Source of the DNA: Comamonadaceae bacterium
Lineage (GTDB): Bacteria; Pseudomonadota; Gammaproteobacteria; Burkholderiales; Burkholderiaceae_C
Reading direction: 5' to 3'
Length of the DNA: 64,000 bases
Assembly (NCBI GenBank): GCA_027488985.1
Contig: JAIYAR010000018.1
Location: 1 to 64,000, forward strand
Position 1 is the stretch's first letter; every line of letters starts with the position of its first letter. The translations under genes were made by a program, and so were the position numbers. The notes under the pieces are model-generated. The model saw nothing but the letters and a program-made list of their open reading frames with translations, was not told the origin of the DNA and did not search any database. This document shows, one piece after another, positions 8,308 to 17,632 of this stretch.

Positions 8308-10137
8308 ATGATCCGCATCACCGAACTCAAACTCCCCCTGTCCGCCCTGCCGGTCGAAGAGCGCCGCGCTTCTGACGCGCCTTCAGAAACCGAGGCAGAC
8401 CGCGCGCCTGTCGCCCACCCGGTAGACGCCCTGCAACGACTGTGCGCCCAAGCGTTGGGCATTGACGTAACGGCCATCGCGAGCCTGCAGGTCTTCAAAC
8501 GCAGCTTCGATGCGCGCAAGGTGGATTTGCTGGCGGTCTATATCGTCGACCTCACGCTGGCAGATGCCTCTCTCGAGGCCGGGTTGTTGGCTCTTCACGC
8601 CGGTCACCCCCATATCGGTGCCACCCCGGACATGGCCTACCGCATGGTGGCCCAAGCCCCTGCGGTTCTGAAAGAGCGTCCGGTCGTGGTGGGCTTCGGC
8701 CCCTGCGGCATGTTTGCAGCACTGGTGCTGGCGCAAATGGGCTTCAAGCCCATCGTGCTGGAGCGGGGCAAAACGGTGCGACAGCGCACCAAAGACACCT
8801 GGGGCCTGTGGCGAAAAAAGAACCTGAACCCCGAGAGCAATGTGCAGTTCGGCGAAGGCGGCGCAGGTACGTTTTCGGACGGCAAGCTCTACAGCCAGAT
8901 CAAGGACCCGCGCTTTCTGGGCCGTAAGGTCATGCACGAGTTTGTGCAGCACGGCGCGCCTTCAGAGATCTTGTACGAGGCGCACCCGCACATTGGCACC
9001 TTCAAGCTGGTGAAAGTGGTGGAAAGCCTCCGCGAGCAGATCATCGCACTGGGCGGCGAAATCCGGTTTGAGCAGCGGGTGACAGATATAGTGCTGGGTC
9101 AATCGCTATCAAATCAGGAGCTGCCCGCGCAATGTATACGAGCGCTAGAGGTCGAGAACCTTAACAATGGCAGTCATTACGAGCTGCCGGCAAGCCATGT
9201 GGTCATGGCACTGGGCCACAGCTCGCGCGACACCTTTGCCATGCTCTACGAGCGTGGTGTGGCCATGCATGCCAAGCCGTTTTCGGTGGGTTTCCGCATC
9301 GAGCACCCGCAAAGCGTGATCGACCGCGCGCGTTGGGGCCGCCATGCGGGGCACCCGCTCTTGGGCGCGGCGGACTACAAACTGGTACACCACGCGGCCA
9401 ATGGCCGGGCGGTATACAGCTTCTGCATGTGCCCGGGCGGCACCGTAGTGGCGGCCACCAGCGAACCTGGGCGCGTCGTCACCAACGGCATGAGCCAGTA
9501 CTCCCGCGCGGAGCGCAATGCCAACGCCGGCATGGTGGTGGGCATTGACCCGCCCGACTACCCGGACGATGAAGCCGCTTTTGTGCATGCGTTTGGCGAG
9601 GCGAAAGGCAAGCGCTACGCGGCAGAGGCCTCCGCCATGAAGGCCAAAGACCCGAAAGCGGCGCACCCCATGTCCGGCATTGCTTTGCAACGGCAGCTGG
9701 AAAGCGGCGCCTACACCCTGGGCGGAGGCACCTACGAAGCGCCTGGTCAGCTGGTAGGTGACTTCATTGCGGCCAAGCCTTCCGCCGAATTCGGCAGTGT
9801 GACGCCGTCGTACAAGCCGGGCGTGAAATTGGGTGACCTCGCACCTTCCCTGCCGGCCTATGCCATTGAAGCGATGCGCGAAGCTCTGCCCGTGTTCGGC
9901 CGCAAGATCAAGGGCTTTGACATGGCAGACGCCGTGCTGACCGGGGTGGAGACCCGCACCTCCAGCCCCATCAAGATACCGCGCGGCGAGGACTTGCAAT
10001 GCACCAATGTGCGCGGCCTGTACCCTGCGGGCGAAGGTGCCTCGTACGCCGGCGGCATTTTGTCTGCGGGTGTGGACGGCATCAAAGTGGCTGAGGCCCT
10101 TGCGCTGGATTTGCTGAGCAGGGCCCAGCCAAATTGA
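8308..10137 (+). CDS. FAD-dependent oxidoreductase (COG2509-like)
   Basis: A 609-residue flavoprotein of the uncharacterised FAD-dependent dehydrogenase family. The dinucleotide-binding motif VVVGFGPCGMFAALVLAQMG lies at about 127-146, preceded by a small alpha/beta domain (residues 1-110) usual in this family. Further markers are QFGEGGAGTFSDGKLYSQI, FSVGFRIEHPQ, CMCPGGTVVAATSE and a C-terminal flavin-closing YPAGEGASYAGGILSAGVDG. The substrate is unknown. Residues about 265-282 are encoded by a copy of the dispersed palindromic repeat described separately, probably an in-frame insertion in a surface loop. Monocistronic. Confidence 0.85.
   Translation: MIRITELKLPLSALPVEERRASDAPSETEADRAPVAHPVDALQRLCAQALGIDVTAIASLQVFKRSFDARKVDLLAVYIVDLTLADASLEAGLLALHAGHPHIGATPDMAYRMVAQAPAVLKERPVVVGFGPCGMFAALVLAQMGFKPIVLERGKTVRQRTKDTWGLWRKKNLNPESNVQFGEGGAGTFSDGKLYSQIKDPRFLGRKVMHEFVQHGAPSEILYEAHPHIGTFKLVKVVESLREQIIALGGEIRFEQRVTDIVLGQSLSNQELPAQCIRALEVENLNNGSHYELPASHVVMALGHSSRDTFAMLYERGVAMHAKPFSVGFRIEHPQSVIDRARWGRHAGHPLLGAADYKLVHHAANGRAVYSFCMCPGGTVVAATSEPGRVVTNGMSQYSRAERNANAGMVVGIDPPDYPDDEAAFVHAFGEAKGKRYAAEASAMKAKDPKAAHPMSGIALQRQLESGAYTLGGGTYEAPGQLVGDFIAAKPSAEFGSVTPSYKPGVKLGDLAPSLPAYAIEAMREALPVFGRKIKGFDMADAVLTGVETRTSSPIKIPRGEDLQCTNVRGLYPAGEGASYAGGILSAGVDGIKVAEALALDLLSRAQPN
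9105..9150 (+). repeat. Palindromic repeat, copy A (intragenic)
   Basis: Begins GCTATCAAATCAGGAGCTG and ends CGAGCGCTAGAG, matching the consensus GCTATCAAAAAAGTAGCTG...GCGCTAGAG shared by seven sites in this window. It is in frame within the FAD oxidoreductase gene and encodes a stretch around SLSNQELPAQCIRALE. Supported by direct comparison of copies. Confidence 0.7.
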
Positions 10138-10259
10138 GCGCGTACTCCCGACGGCAATCAAGTTCGCGGGCAAAACCGAATAAGGATATTTAAGGTTTTG
10201 GGCTTCCCTGCCAGCACATCTGGGCGTAGCATGTGCTTACAAAAAACAGGGAGGGCGCC

Positions 10260-11870
10260 ATGTCAACATTTGGCTCTTGGAAAGTCAGCACCAAGCTGGC
10301 GGCAGGCTTTGGCTTGCTGATTGCATTGCTTCTTGCCATCAGCGGCACATCCATCTACCGGATAGGTAGCATCAATGACCACGTCAACCGCATCGTGGAT
10401 GACAGCGCGGTCAAGGTAATCCTTGCCGCCCAACTGGAACTGGGCATCAATGTGCAGGTTCGCAATTTGCGGGCTGCTGTCGTCGGGTTGGCGATCGGCA
10501 ATGCGGAAGAAGCGAGCTACACCCTGAGTCGGGTCGCTCAAGGTCAAAAGTCCGCGGACGATGCATTTGGAAAATTAAAGAAATCCATCGTCAGCACCAA
10601 AGAGCTGGAACTCTTAAAGCCTGTTGAAGAAGCGTTGATTGCCTTCAATGCCGTCAGAGACGAAGCCGTAAAGCGCATCCAGACGGGCAATACGCAAGAG
10701 GCAGGTGAGTACTTGGTCAAGAATGTGCGGGGGCCACTCAGCACGCTGACCGCCGCTTCCGATGCTCTGCTGGAGGCTCAGTCAAACACGATAGACCTTG
10801 ATGGCCAGTCTGCCAAAGCCGATGGTGTTTCGGCCATACAAACCACACTCTTGCTATCGGCTGTTGCCATACTCGCAGCCTTGAGCGTAGCCATCGTGAT
10901 CACCCGCAGCCTGACCCGTCAGCTGGGTGGTGAGCCGGGCGAAGTGGTCCGTGTGGCCAACGCGATTGCAGAGGGCGACCTGACCGTAGCCATTCCGGCG
11001 CACCAGCAGCAAGCCGACAGCGTAGTGGCTGCCATGCTGCGCATGAAGTACAGCCTCACCCACATGGCAGGACTGGTGCATGAATGCAGCGAACAGGTGG
11101 CCTCTGCTTCAGAGCAGATTGCCTCAGGCACAGCGGACTTGAGTGCGCGCACCGAAGAACAAGCCAGCAACCTGGAAGAAACTGCCGCATCCACGGAAGA
11201 GATTGCCAGCGCCGTGAAGCTCAATGCAGAGCACACCCGCGAAGCCAGCACCATGGCCAACGAAACCTCAGGCGCTGCGCTGGAAAGCGGCCGGCATGTA
11301 GATGCCATGGTGCTCACCATGCAGTCCATTGCCCAGTCTTCCAGAAAGATCAGCGAGATCATCGGTGTGATTGACGGCATCGCTTTCCAGACCAACATCC
11401 TGGCGCTCAATGCTGCCGTGGAAGCTGCACGGGCAGGCGAACAGGGGCGCGGCTTCGCGGTCGTGGCCTCCGAGGTACGCAGCCTGGCGCAGCGCAGTGC
11501 GGACGCCGCCAAAGAAATTAAGACGCTGATCGGCGACAGCATCAATCGTGTGGCCACCGGCGAGCAACAGGCCCAGTTGGCCGGTGCTTCGGTGCAAGGC
11601 ATAGTGGGTCGCGTGCAGCGCGTCAACGAGCTCATGAACCAGGTTTCTGCCGCCACAGCAGAAGAAAACGCAGGCTTCACCCAGATCAGCGAAGCCATCA
11701 TGCAGTTGGATCAGGTGACCCAGCAGAACTCCGCACTGGTGGAGGAAAGCGCCGCCGCTGCAGACAGCCTGAAACAACAGGCTGCCCGCTTGAAAGAAGT
11801 CGTTGGCATGTTCCGGATTGAGCAGAGCCGCTTGCCCGGATCAGTCACGCCTTTGCAGTTGGCGTATTGA
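10260..11870 (+). CDS. Methyl-accepting chemotaxis protein
   Basis: A 536-residue chemoreceptor. A first membrane segment at about 12-32 (LAAGFGLLIALLLAISGTSIY) is followed by a roughly 160-residue four-helix-bundle periplasmic sensor. A second membrane segment lies at about 195-220, then a HAMP domain and a long cytoplasmic signalling hairpin. The invariant tip reads GIAFQTNILALNAAVEAARAGEQGRGFAVVASEVR, around 372-405. Flanking Glu/Gln-rich heptads (TEEQASNLEETAASTEEI) are likely methylation sites. No C-terminal CheR-tether pentapeptide is seen. ATG 10260 is chosen because AGGGAGG precedes it at good spacing. It is an orphan, with no che genes nearby. Confidence 0.92.
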   Translation: MSTFGSWKVSTKLAAGFGLLIALLLAISGTSIYRIGSINDHVNRIVDDSAVKVILAAQLELGINVQVRNLRAAVVGLAIGNAEEASYTLSRVAQGQKSADDAFGKLKKSIVSTKELELLKPVEEALIAFNAVRDEAVKRIQTGNTQEAGEYLVKNVRGPLSTLTAASDALLEAQSNTIDLDGQSAKADGVSAIQTTLLLSAVAILAALSVAIVITRSLTRQLGGEPGEVVRVANAIAEGDLTVAIPAHQQQADSVVAAMLRMKYSLTHMAGLVHECSEQVASASEQIASGTADLSARTEEQASNLEETAASTEEIASAVKLNAEHTREASTMANETSGAALESGRHVDAMVLTMQSIAQSSRKISEIIGVIDGIAFQTNILALNAAVEAARAGEQGRGFAVVASEVRSLAQRSADAAKEIKTLIGDSINRVATGEQQAQLAGASVQGIVGRVQRVNELMNQVSAATAEENAGFTQISEAIMQLDQVTQQNSALVEESAAAADSLKQQAARLKEVVGMFRIEQSRLPGSVTPLQLAY

Positions 11871-11878
11871 TCTGGGTC

Positions 11879-11910
11879 GCCCACGATCGCTAGACTAGGT
11901 TTTCGTGGGC
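11879..11910. terminator. Weak hairpin between convergent genes
   Basis: An 8-bp stem GCCCACGA / TCGTGGGC lies between the chemoreceptor stop and the 3' end of the LysE-type gene. The loop is 16 bases and there is no clear T run, so function as a terminator is uncertain. Confidence 0.3.
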
Positions 11911-11917
11911 AGCACCT

Positions 11918-12547
11918 TCACGCTGCCCGCTTAAACAGAGCCAGAAGGGTGCCAGCAACCACGAACAGCGCGCCGAACACCCGGTTCATCATTTTCAGAT
12001 GCGCCTCGGATTTGAGGGCACGGAGCACCTTGGCGGCCAGGGCCGTGTAGCAGCCCATGACCACCAGATCGGTGAAGCCCAGCGTGGCACCGATGATCAA
12101 GTACTGGGGCGCCAGGGGTTGTGCCAAATGAAGGAACTGCGGCACCACAGCCAACAGGAAAACGGTACCTTTGGGATTCAGTGCATTGATGACCCAGCCC
12201 TTGAAGATCATGGCACGTGCACTTGGAGATCCGACGTTTTCGGTCTTCGCTGCGAGCGGAACAGCAGGTGCGCGCCATTGCTGGATGCCTAACCACACCA
12301 GGTAAGCCACCCCCGCCCATTTGATGGCCAGAAACGCGGAACTGCTGGCGGCCACTACCGCACCCAACCCCGCGCCCACCAACAAAATTTGGGTCCAGAT
12401 ACCCAGCACCAATCCGATGGTGGTGATGTATCCGCGCCGGAAGCCATGATTCAAGCCGGCGCTCATGGCCGCTACCGCGCCGGCGCCCGGAGAAACGCTG
12501 ATAGCCCAGGAAGCGGCAAAGAAGGCAAGCCAGGTAGAAAGTTCCAT
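11918..12547 (-). CDS. LysE/RhtB-family amino-acid exporter
   Basis: A 209-residue inner-membrane protein with about six hydrophobic segments and the family signature SPGAGAVAAMSAGLNHGFRRG near residue 18. Members export lysine, arginine, threonine, homoserine lactone or related compounds; which one cannot be told here. NALNPKGTVFLLAVVPQFL is the second conserved family block. ATG at 12547 gives the standard length; a frame extending to 12634 would run into the htpX terminator. It stands alone and is convergent with the chemoreceptor gene. Confidence 0.87.
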   Translation of the reverse strand: MELSTWLAFFAASWAISVSPGAGAVAAMSAGLNHGFRRGYITTIGLVLGIWTQILLVGAGLGAVVAASSSAFLAIKWAGVAYLVWLGIQQWRAPAVPLAAKTENVGSPSARAMIFKGWVINALNPKGTVFLLAVVPQFLHLAQPLAPQYLIIGATLGFTDLVVMGCYTALAAKVLRALKSEAHLKMMNRVFGALFVVAGTLLALFKRAA

Positions 12548-12595
12548 CGTGCGAGAGTAAAGATCAAAAGGCGTTTTTAGCACGCTACCAAAGCA

Positions 12596-12628
12596 AAACC
12601 CCTTGGAGCGCGTGGCACCAAGGGGTTT
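12596..12628 (-). terminator. Terminator after htpX
   Basis: An 11-bp perfect stem AAACCCCTTGG / CCAAGGGGTTT (12596-12606 with 12618-12628) is separated by an 11-base loop, 33 bp downstream of the htpX stop codon. On the minus strand it is followed by TTGCTTTGG, a modest T-rich tail. Confidence 0.7.
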
Positions 12629-12661
12629 GCTCAAGACACACAGCGCTTTGCGCCGCCGGCT

Positions 12662-13540
12662 TTACTGCCCGTTGTTGGCTTGCAAGGCAGCAATGCGTTG
12701 TTCGATCGGCGGATGGGTCGAGAACAACTGACCGATGCCGCCGGCAATACCCATGGCAGCCACGCTCTTGGGCAGCTCGCCCGGTGTCATGCCACCCAAG
12801 CGGGCCAAGGCGTTCATCATCGGCTGCTTGCGGCCCATCAATTGGGCGGCACCTGCATCCGCGCGGAACTCACGCTGGCGGCTGAACCAAGCTACCACCA
12901 TGGCAGCGGCAAAGCCAAGCACGATGTCCATGACGATGGTGGTCACGTAGTAGCCGATACCGGGGCCGCTGTTTTGCTCGTCGTTCTTGCGCAAGAAGCT
13001 GTCCACTGCGTAACCGACGATGCGGCTGATGAACACCACAAAGGTATTCATCACACCCTGAATCAGCGTCATGGTGACCATGTCACCATTGGCGATGTGC
13101 GCTACTTCGTGGCCGATCACGGCTTCAATTTCTTCACGAGTCATGCCACGCAGCAAGCCGGTGGACACTGCCACGAGCGCGCTGTTCTTGAAGGCGCCAG
13201 TCGCAAACGCATTGGGCTCGCCTTCAAAAATGCCGACTTCCGGCATGCCGATGCCGGCCTTGTCGGCGAACTTGCGCACCGTGTCCACAATCCAGGCTTC
13301 ATCCGCGTTCTGGGGTTGGGTAATCACTTGAACACCCGATGTCCATTTGGCCATGGGCTTGCTGATCAACAAAGAAATGATGGCGCCGCCGAAACCCATG
13401 ATGAGCGCAAAGCCCAGAAGTGCGGTCAGGTTCAGGCCATTAGGGGTCAGGAATTTGTTGACACCGAGAATGCTGGCGACGACACCCAACACGGCCACCA
13501 CCAGCACGTTGGTCAATACAAATAAAAGAATGCGTTTCAT
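12662..13540 (-). CDS. htpX: Membrane protease HtpX
   Basis: A 292-residue M48-family zinc metalloprotease of the inner membrane involved in membrane protein quality control. Two N-terminal membrane helices ([18 protein letters not shown] and [18 protein letters not shown]) precede the catalytic motif HEVAH at about 144-148. A downstream Glu in [15 protein letters not shown] is the likely third zinc ligand, and two more hydrophobic segments lie between. Length equals that of the E. coli protein. Start ATG 13540 ([11 protein letters not shown]) is the conserved N-terminus. Heat-shock or Cpx-type control is usual but no such site was recognised here. Confidence 0.95.
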   Translation of the reverse strand: MKRILLFVLTNVLVVAVLGVVASILGVNKFLTPNGLNLTALLGFALIMGFGGAIISLLISKPMAKWTSGVQVITQPQNADEAWIVDTVRKFADKAGIGMPEVGIFEGEPNAFATGAFKNSALVAVSTGLLRGMTREEIEAVIGHEVAHIANGDMVTMTLIQGVMNTFVVFISRIVGYAVDSFLRKNDEQNSGPGIGYYVTTIVMDIVLGFAAAMVVAWFSRQREFRADAGAAQLMGRKQPMMNALARLGGMTPGELPKSVAAMGIAGGIGQLFSTHPPIEQRIAALQANNGQ

Positions 13541-13743
13541 AGTTGTCTCAGGAAAGAACGCCCGTTTCGGGCCCACTGGGCTGAATAGTATGGGCGTGAA
13601 GTCCGAATTCAAGCACTCCCCCGCTTGAACCCATGAAGTTTATGGCCTTTCATGCCCTACAAGTTGTTACAGGGGAGCGCAGGGAATGTCCGCCAAGGGC
13701 TGGGAGAATGTCCACTTTATTGTGAAAACCGATGAGGCACTTG

Positions 13744-14754
13744 ATGAAAGAACTGGATCGCCGCCAACTGTTGACCGGTTTGGCCGCTGGCACCCTGATG
13801 AGCGTATCCGGCAACAGCTGGAGTCAAATCGCAAAAACACCTGCACCCAAATTGAAAACCGGGCCCAAGTTAGGGGCCAAATTGCGGATTGTTATCCCGG
13901 CCAACGCCGGGGGCGGTTGGGACCAGACCGGTCGGGCCTTGGGTACCGCCATGATTTCTGCCGGAGTGGTCGATGAAATCGAGTACGAAAACAAAGGCGG
14001 CAAAGGCGGAACTATCGGTCTGGCGCACTACGCCGAAAAATTTGCCGCAGACCCGAACACGCTGATCATGGGCGGCACGGTCATGGTGGGTGCTGTAGCC
14101 CTGCAAAAGCCAGCCGTTGACATGGGCATTCTTGCGCCCTTGGCGCGACTGACGAGTGACTATCTGGTCATGGTGGTGGCCGCCAACTCGCCGATCAAAA
14201 ATGCCTCTGACCTCTCGGCCGCGATGAAGGCCAATCTGAAAAGCGTGACTGTGGCAGGAGGATCAGCCGGCGGTGTGGACCACATTTTCTCCGGCGTGTT
14301 TGCACGCGCCACCGGCGCGAATCCCGACGATTTGACCTACCTGCCGTTTGCCGGCGGATCAGAAGTGGTTTCGGCGGTTTTGTCCGGCAAAGCCACCGTG
14401 GGCATTTCTGGCTACAGCGAATTCAGCTCGCAATTGGCAGGCGGACAGCTCCGGGCCATCGGCGTGTCATCGCGCAAATCTTCTTTCGGGATACCGTCCA
14501 TCCGCGATCAGGGCATGCAGCTGGACATGGCCAACTGGCGCGGCGTATTCACCGGCAAGGCAGTCCCGGCCGAACGCCAGGCCGCCATGGTGGAAGCGGT
14601 GCGCCAAGCCACTGCGCACGACAGCTGGAAAGCCGTGCTCAAACAAAACCGGTGGGATGCCTCCTGGCTGACCGGCAAAGACTTTGCCGAACAAATCGAC
14701 TTTGACCTGACTACCGCACGGGTCATGGTGCACTTGCTCAAGCTCAAGGCTTGA
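13744..14754 (+). CDS. TctC/Bug-type substrate-binding protein
   Basis: A 336-residue periplasmic binding protein of the tripartite tricarboxylate transporter family. The N-terminus MKELDRRQLLTGLAAGTLMS carries an RR-x-L-L motif followed by a hydrophobic stretch, which looks like a Tat-type signal peptide. The mature part begins LRIVIPANAGGGWDQTGRALG, matching TctC proteins of the GGWD subtype. ATG 13744 is preferred over 13732 because GAGG lies six bases upstream. No tctA/tctB membrane genes adjoin it, so it is an orphan, as is common for Bug proteins in Burkholderiales. Ligand unknown, probably a carboxylate. Confidence 0.85.
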   Translation: MKELDRRQLLTGLAAGTLMSVSGNSWSQIAKTPAPKLKTGPKLGAKLRIVIPANAGGGWDQTGRALGTAMISAGVVDEIEYENKGGKGGTIGLAHYAEKFAADPNTLIMGGTVMVGAVALQKPAVDMGILAPLARLTSDYLVMVVAANSPIKNASDLSAAMKANLKSVTVAGGSAGGVDHIFSGVFARATGANPDDLTYLPFAGGSEVVSAVLSGKATVGISGYSEFSSQLAGGQLRAIGVSSRKSSFGIPSIRDQGMQLDMANWRGVFTGKAVPAERQAAMVEAVRQATAHDSWKAVLKQNRWDASWLTGKDFAEQIDFDLTTARVMVHLLKLKA

Positions 14755-14777
14755 TACGCAGTAACGACGGTCAGGCG

Positions 14778-15527
14778 CTAGCCAGCCGTTGACCTGGGTG
14801 CCCGGAAGACACTGGCGTCGGCATAGAAATCAGCCGCCTCGTTCTCCGGCCACCAGCCCGGCACGCCCAGCACCGGCAAGTGGGCAAAAGGCTTGGCTGC
14901 GAGCATGGGTGCGCTCAGCGTATCTGCCAGCCAGGCATCCATATCTGCTATCGAATTAGTAGCTGCTCGCGCACGGAATACGTGCGCTGTGATAGGTTTT
15001 CGTGGGTAAACCAGCTTTTCCAACAAGGCGTGCCCGAAAAGCACCGGGGTGGCGTCGGCCCACATCGGGCGCAGGGGGCCGAACAGCGTCTGCCAATCCT
15101 TGGCGGCCAAGGCATCCCACAATGCGTCCGGTGCCATCAAAAGGGCAGCGTTTTCGTCAAACACCGTCAGCGCATCGCGTGCGGGACCGCGTACCGGTTG
15201 GATGCCTGTTTGCGCAATCTGCTCAGCCTGCAAGAGATTGAGCTTCTTCTTGGCCAGCGGGAAATGCATCCAGCAAAGCCCGTTGAAAAAGTCGTGCAGA
15301 CCGTCGCGGGTGGGCACGCAGCCCGAGTCGAAAATGTGCTGTTCATAAGCACTCCCCGCCGGCAACTCGCTTTGGGGGATGAAGCGCACCGGCGCCAAGC
15401 CGGGGGCATTCAACGCCTGCGCCACCGTCAGGCCGGAATCGACCTGAAGCGCCAAGCCCTCACCTAGTTGGCGCCATGGGCTTAGCCAGGGCGCGGACCA
15501 GTCAATCGCCTCTAGACCAAACGCCAC
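14778..15527 (-). CDS. DUF3025 family protein
   Basis: A 249-residue soluble protein of the conserved DUF3025 family, function unknown. Family features visible are [47 protein letters not shown] and the ending [13 protein letters not shown]. Start is GTG 15527, which overlaps the last 16 bases of pyrC on the same strand, so translation may be coupled. Residues about 177-194 are encoded by repeat copy B. The tail after WWPEN (about 20 residues) looks unconserved. Confidence 0.8.
   Translation of the reverse strand: MAFGLEAIDWSAPWLSPWRQLGEGLALQVDSGLTVAQALNAPGLAPVRFIPQSELPAGSAYEQHIFDSGCVPTRDGLHDFFNGLCWMHFPLAKKKLNLLQAEQIAQTGIQPVRGPARDALTVFDENAALLMAPDALWDALAAKDWQTLFGPLRPMWADATPVLFGHALLEKLVYPRKPITAHVFRARAATNSIADMDAWLADTLSAPMLAAKPFAHLPVLGVPGWWPENEAADFYADASVFRAPRSTAG
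14947..14996 (+). repeat. Palindromic repeat, copy B (intragenic)
   Basis: GCTATCGAATTAGTAGCTGC, then TCGCGCACGGAATACGTGCGC, matches the dispersed repeat. The central CGCGCAC/GTGCGC forms the hairpin. It lies in frame within the DUF3025 gene and on the minus strand encodes the segment [18 protein letters not shown]. Confidence 0.7.
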
Positions 15528-16558
15528 TGCAGTGCTTCACCCGCGGCCAGGGGTTTGAGTGTGGTTTCGCCAAAGGCGAAGCTTTCGGGCGGGATCCAGC
15601 TTTCGCGGCGCAAAGTGATGGCGCCTTGGTTGCGCGGCAGATCGTAGAAGTCTGCACCATGGAAGCTTGCAAAGCCTTCCAACTTGTCGAGCGCGCCCGC
15701 GGCGTCAAAGGCTTGGGCATACAGCTCCATGGCAGCGTGCGCGGTGTAGCAGCCGGCGCAGCCCGAGGCATGCTCCTTGAGGTGAGCGGGGTGCGGAGCA
15801 CTGTCGGTGCCCAGGAAGAACTTGGGCGAGCCCCCGGTCGCGGCTTGCACCAGCGCCTTGCGGTGGGTCTCACGCTTCAAAACCGGAAGGCAGTAGTAAT
15901 GCGGGCGGATGCCACCGGTAAAGATGGCATTGCGGTTGTACAGCAGGTGATGCGCTGTGATGCTCGCAGCGGTGAAGCGGTCTGCATCGGCCACGTACTG
16001 CGCGGCTTCCAGGGTGGTGATGTGCTCAAACACGATCTTCAGCTCTGGGAAGTCGCGGCGCAAGGGAATGAGTTGGGTATCGATGAACACCGCTTCGCGG
16101 TCGAACAAATCGATATCGCTGCTGGTCACTTCACCGTGCACCAACAAGAGCATGCCGGCCTTTTGCATGGCTTCCAGCGTCTTGTAAGTCTTGCGCAGGT
16201 CGGTGACTCCCGCATCGCTGTTGGTGGTGGCCCCTGCGGGGTAGAGCTTCGCGGCCACTACACCGGCGTCCTTGGCACGCGCGACTTCATCGGCCGGCAG
16301 GTTGTCGGTGAGGTAGAGCGTCATCAAAGGCTCAAACTGCACACCCGCCGGTACCGCGGCCTGAATGCGGGCCTTGTAAGCCAGCGCCTGCTCCGTGGTG
16401 GTCACCGGTGGCTTCAGGTTGGGCATGATGATGGCGCGGCCAAACTGGGCTGCGGTGTGCGGCACCACCGTATTCAGGGCAGCGCCGTCGCGCACATGCA
16501 AGTGCCAGTCGTCCGGGCGGGTGAGGGTCAGAGTATTTGGGGTAGCGGTGGTGGTCAT
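15512..16558 (-). CDS. pyrC: Dihydroorotase
   Basis: A 348-residue class II dihydroorotase, third step of pyrimidine synthesis (carbamoyl aspartate to dihydroorotate). The zinc-binding HLH motif is His19/His21 in DDWHLHVRD. The carboxylated lysine lies in [14 protein letters not shown], and later metal/substrate residues appear in LVHGEV, FEHITT and FLGTDSAPH. Length equals the E. coli enzyme. The DUF3025 gene overlaps its 3' end, so the two are probably co-transcribed. Start ATG 16558 is unambiguous. Confidence 0.96.
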   Translation of the reverse strand: MTTTATPNTLTLTRPDDWHLHVRDGAALNTVVPHTAAQFGRAIIMPNLKPPVTTTEQALAYKARIQAAVPAGVQFEPLMTLYLTDNLPADEVARAKDAGVVAAKLYPAGATTNSDAGVTDLRKTYKTLEAMQKAGMLLLVHGEVTSSDIDLFDREAVFIDTQLIPLRRDFPELKIVFEHITTLEAAQYVADADRFTAASITAHHLLYNRNAIFTGGIRPHYYCLPVLKRETHRKALVQAATGGSPKFFLGTDSAPHPAHLKEHASGCAGCYTAHAAMELYAQAFDAAGALDKLEGFASFHGADFYDLPRNQGAITLRRESWIPPESFAFGETTLKPLAAGEALQWRLV

Positions 16559-16579
16559 GAGCTCTATTGTCCCAAAACC

Positions 16580-16610
16580 GCAGCCCGCTCCCCGATGCGA
16601 ACCGGGCTGC
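16580..16610 (-). terminator. Terminator after amino-acid binding protein gene
   Basis: An 8-bp stem GCAGCCCG / CGGGCTGC (16580-16587 with 16603-16610) immediately follows the stop codon and leads, on the minus strand, into GGTTTTGGG. Moderate support because the loop is 15 bases. Confidence 0.6.
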
Positions 16611-17525
16611 TTAAAACGGCACGAAGTCGCTGGGGTACTTCCAGAAGTCCCGCAACAAATAGCTCACGGGCAGATTCAGAGGCTTGTCATTGGGGGGAAT
16701 CGGCCTGAGGAACCACTTGTCGTAAACGGGCTGAATGTCTTTGCTGACGATCAAACGGCGCATTTCATCGTCCACCAGCTTTTTGAATTCCGGGTCATCT
16801 TTGGGCAGCATGATGGCCAGCGGCTCTGTGGTCAGGAACTTGCCCACCACCTTCAAGGCATCGGGCTTGGGCCGGTTGGCTGCCAAACCGAAAAGGAGTA
16901 CGTCGTCCATCACAAAGGCATCGGCCTCACCCTTTTCCACCATGTCCACCGCTTTGGCGTGGTCAGGGGCTTCGAGGATGGTGATGCGCAAGAGGCGCTC
17001 ACGATTGGCCTGTTCGGCGGCCTTGAGGGGAGTGGTGCCCTTGGTTGACACCAGCTTCTTACCCTCGAGGTCTTCAATCCGGTCGATCTTGCTGTCAGCC
17101 CGCACCAGCAAGCGGGCACCGGTAATAAAGTGCGCAATGGTGAAAGACACTTTCTGGCGTCGCTCAGCGTTGTTGGTGGTGGATCCGCACTCCAAGTCCG
17201 CCTTGCCTTCGGCCACCATGGCGATGCGATTGGCCGGCGTGACTTGCAGGAACTCGACTTGCATGTTCTTGGCACCGGTCTTCTTGCGTACAGCCTCAGC
17301 CAGCTTCAGGCACAGCTCCACCGCATAACCCACCGGCTTTTTGTCAGCATCCACATACGAAAAGGGGATGGAAGACTCCCGATGGGCAATCACCAACTTG
17401 CCGCCTCCAGCGACGCGCTCCAGCACCCCGGAGGCCTGCAGGGGCCCACTCACGCCAGCTGCAAGACTCAAGGCCAGCAAAAGCCCCAAGGGCTTGCGAT
17501 TAACGACAGACCATATTTTTTTCAT
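16611..17525 (-). CDS. Amino-acid ABC transporter binding protein (family 3)
   Basis: A 304-residue periplasmic solute-binding protein resembling GltI (glutamate/aspartate). A Sec signal peptide covers about residues 1-32 ([19 protein letters not shown]). [22 protein letters not shown] and the [10 protein letters not shown] element are typical of the polar amino-acid group. The C-terminus [11 protein letters not shown] matches GltI relatives. No gltJKL permease/ATPase genes follow, so it must share a transporter encoded elsewhere. Monocistronic with its own terminator. Confidence 0.87.
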   Translation of the reverse strand: MKKIWSVVNRKPLGLLLALSLAAGVSGPLQASGVLERVAGGGKLVIAHRESSIPFSYVDADKKPVGYAVELCLKLAEAVRKKTGAKNMQVEFLQVTPANRIAMVAEGKADLECGSTTNNAERRQKVSFTIAHFITGARLLVRADSKIDRIEDLEGKKLVSTKGTTPLKAAEQANRERLLRITILEAPDHAKAVDMVEKGEADAFVMDDVLLFGLAANRPKPDALKVVGKFLTTEPLAIMLPKDDPEFKKLVDDEMRRLIVSKDIQPVYDKWFLRPIPPNDKPLNLPVSYLLRDFWKYPSDFVPF

Positions 17526-17632
17526 ATCTACTCCAACGACAGGGCGTGACTGAATGTGTGACTCTAGCCATCCCCTGGGTCCGACGCCAATGCCGATTCA
17601 TCGGGCCGGTATGCAGGGAGATCATGCAACAA

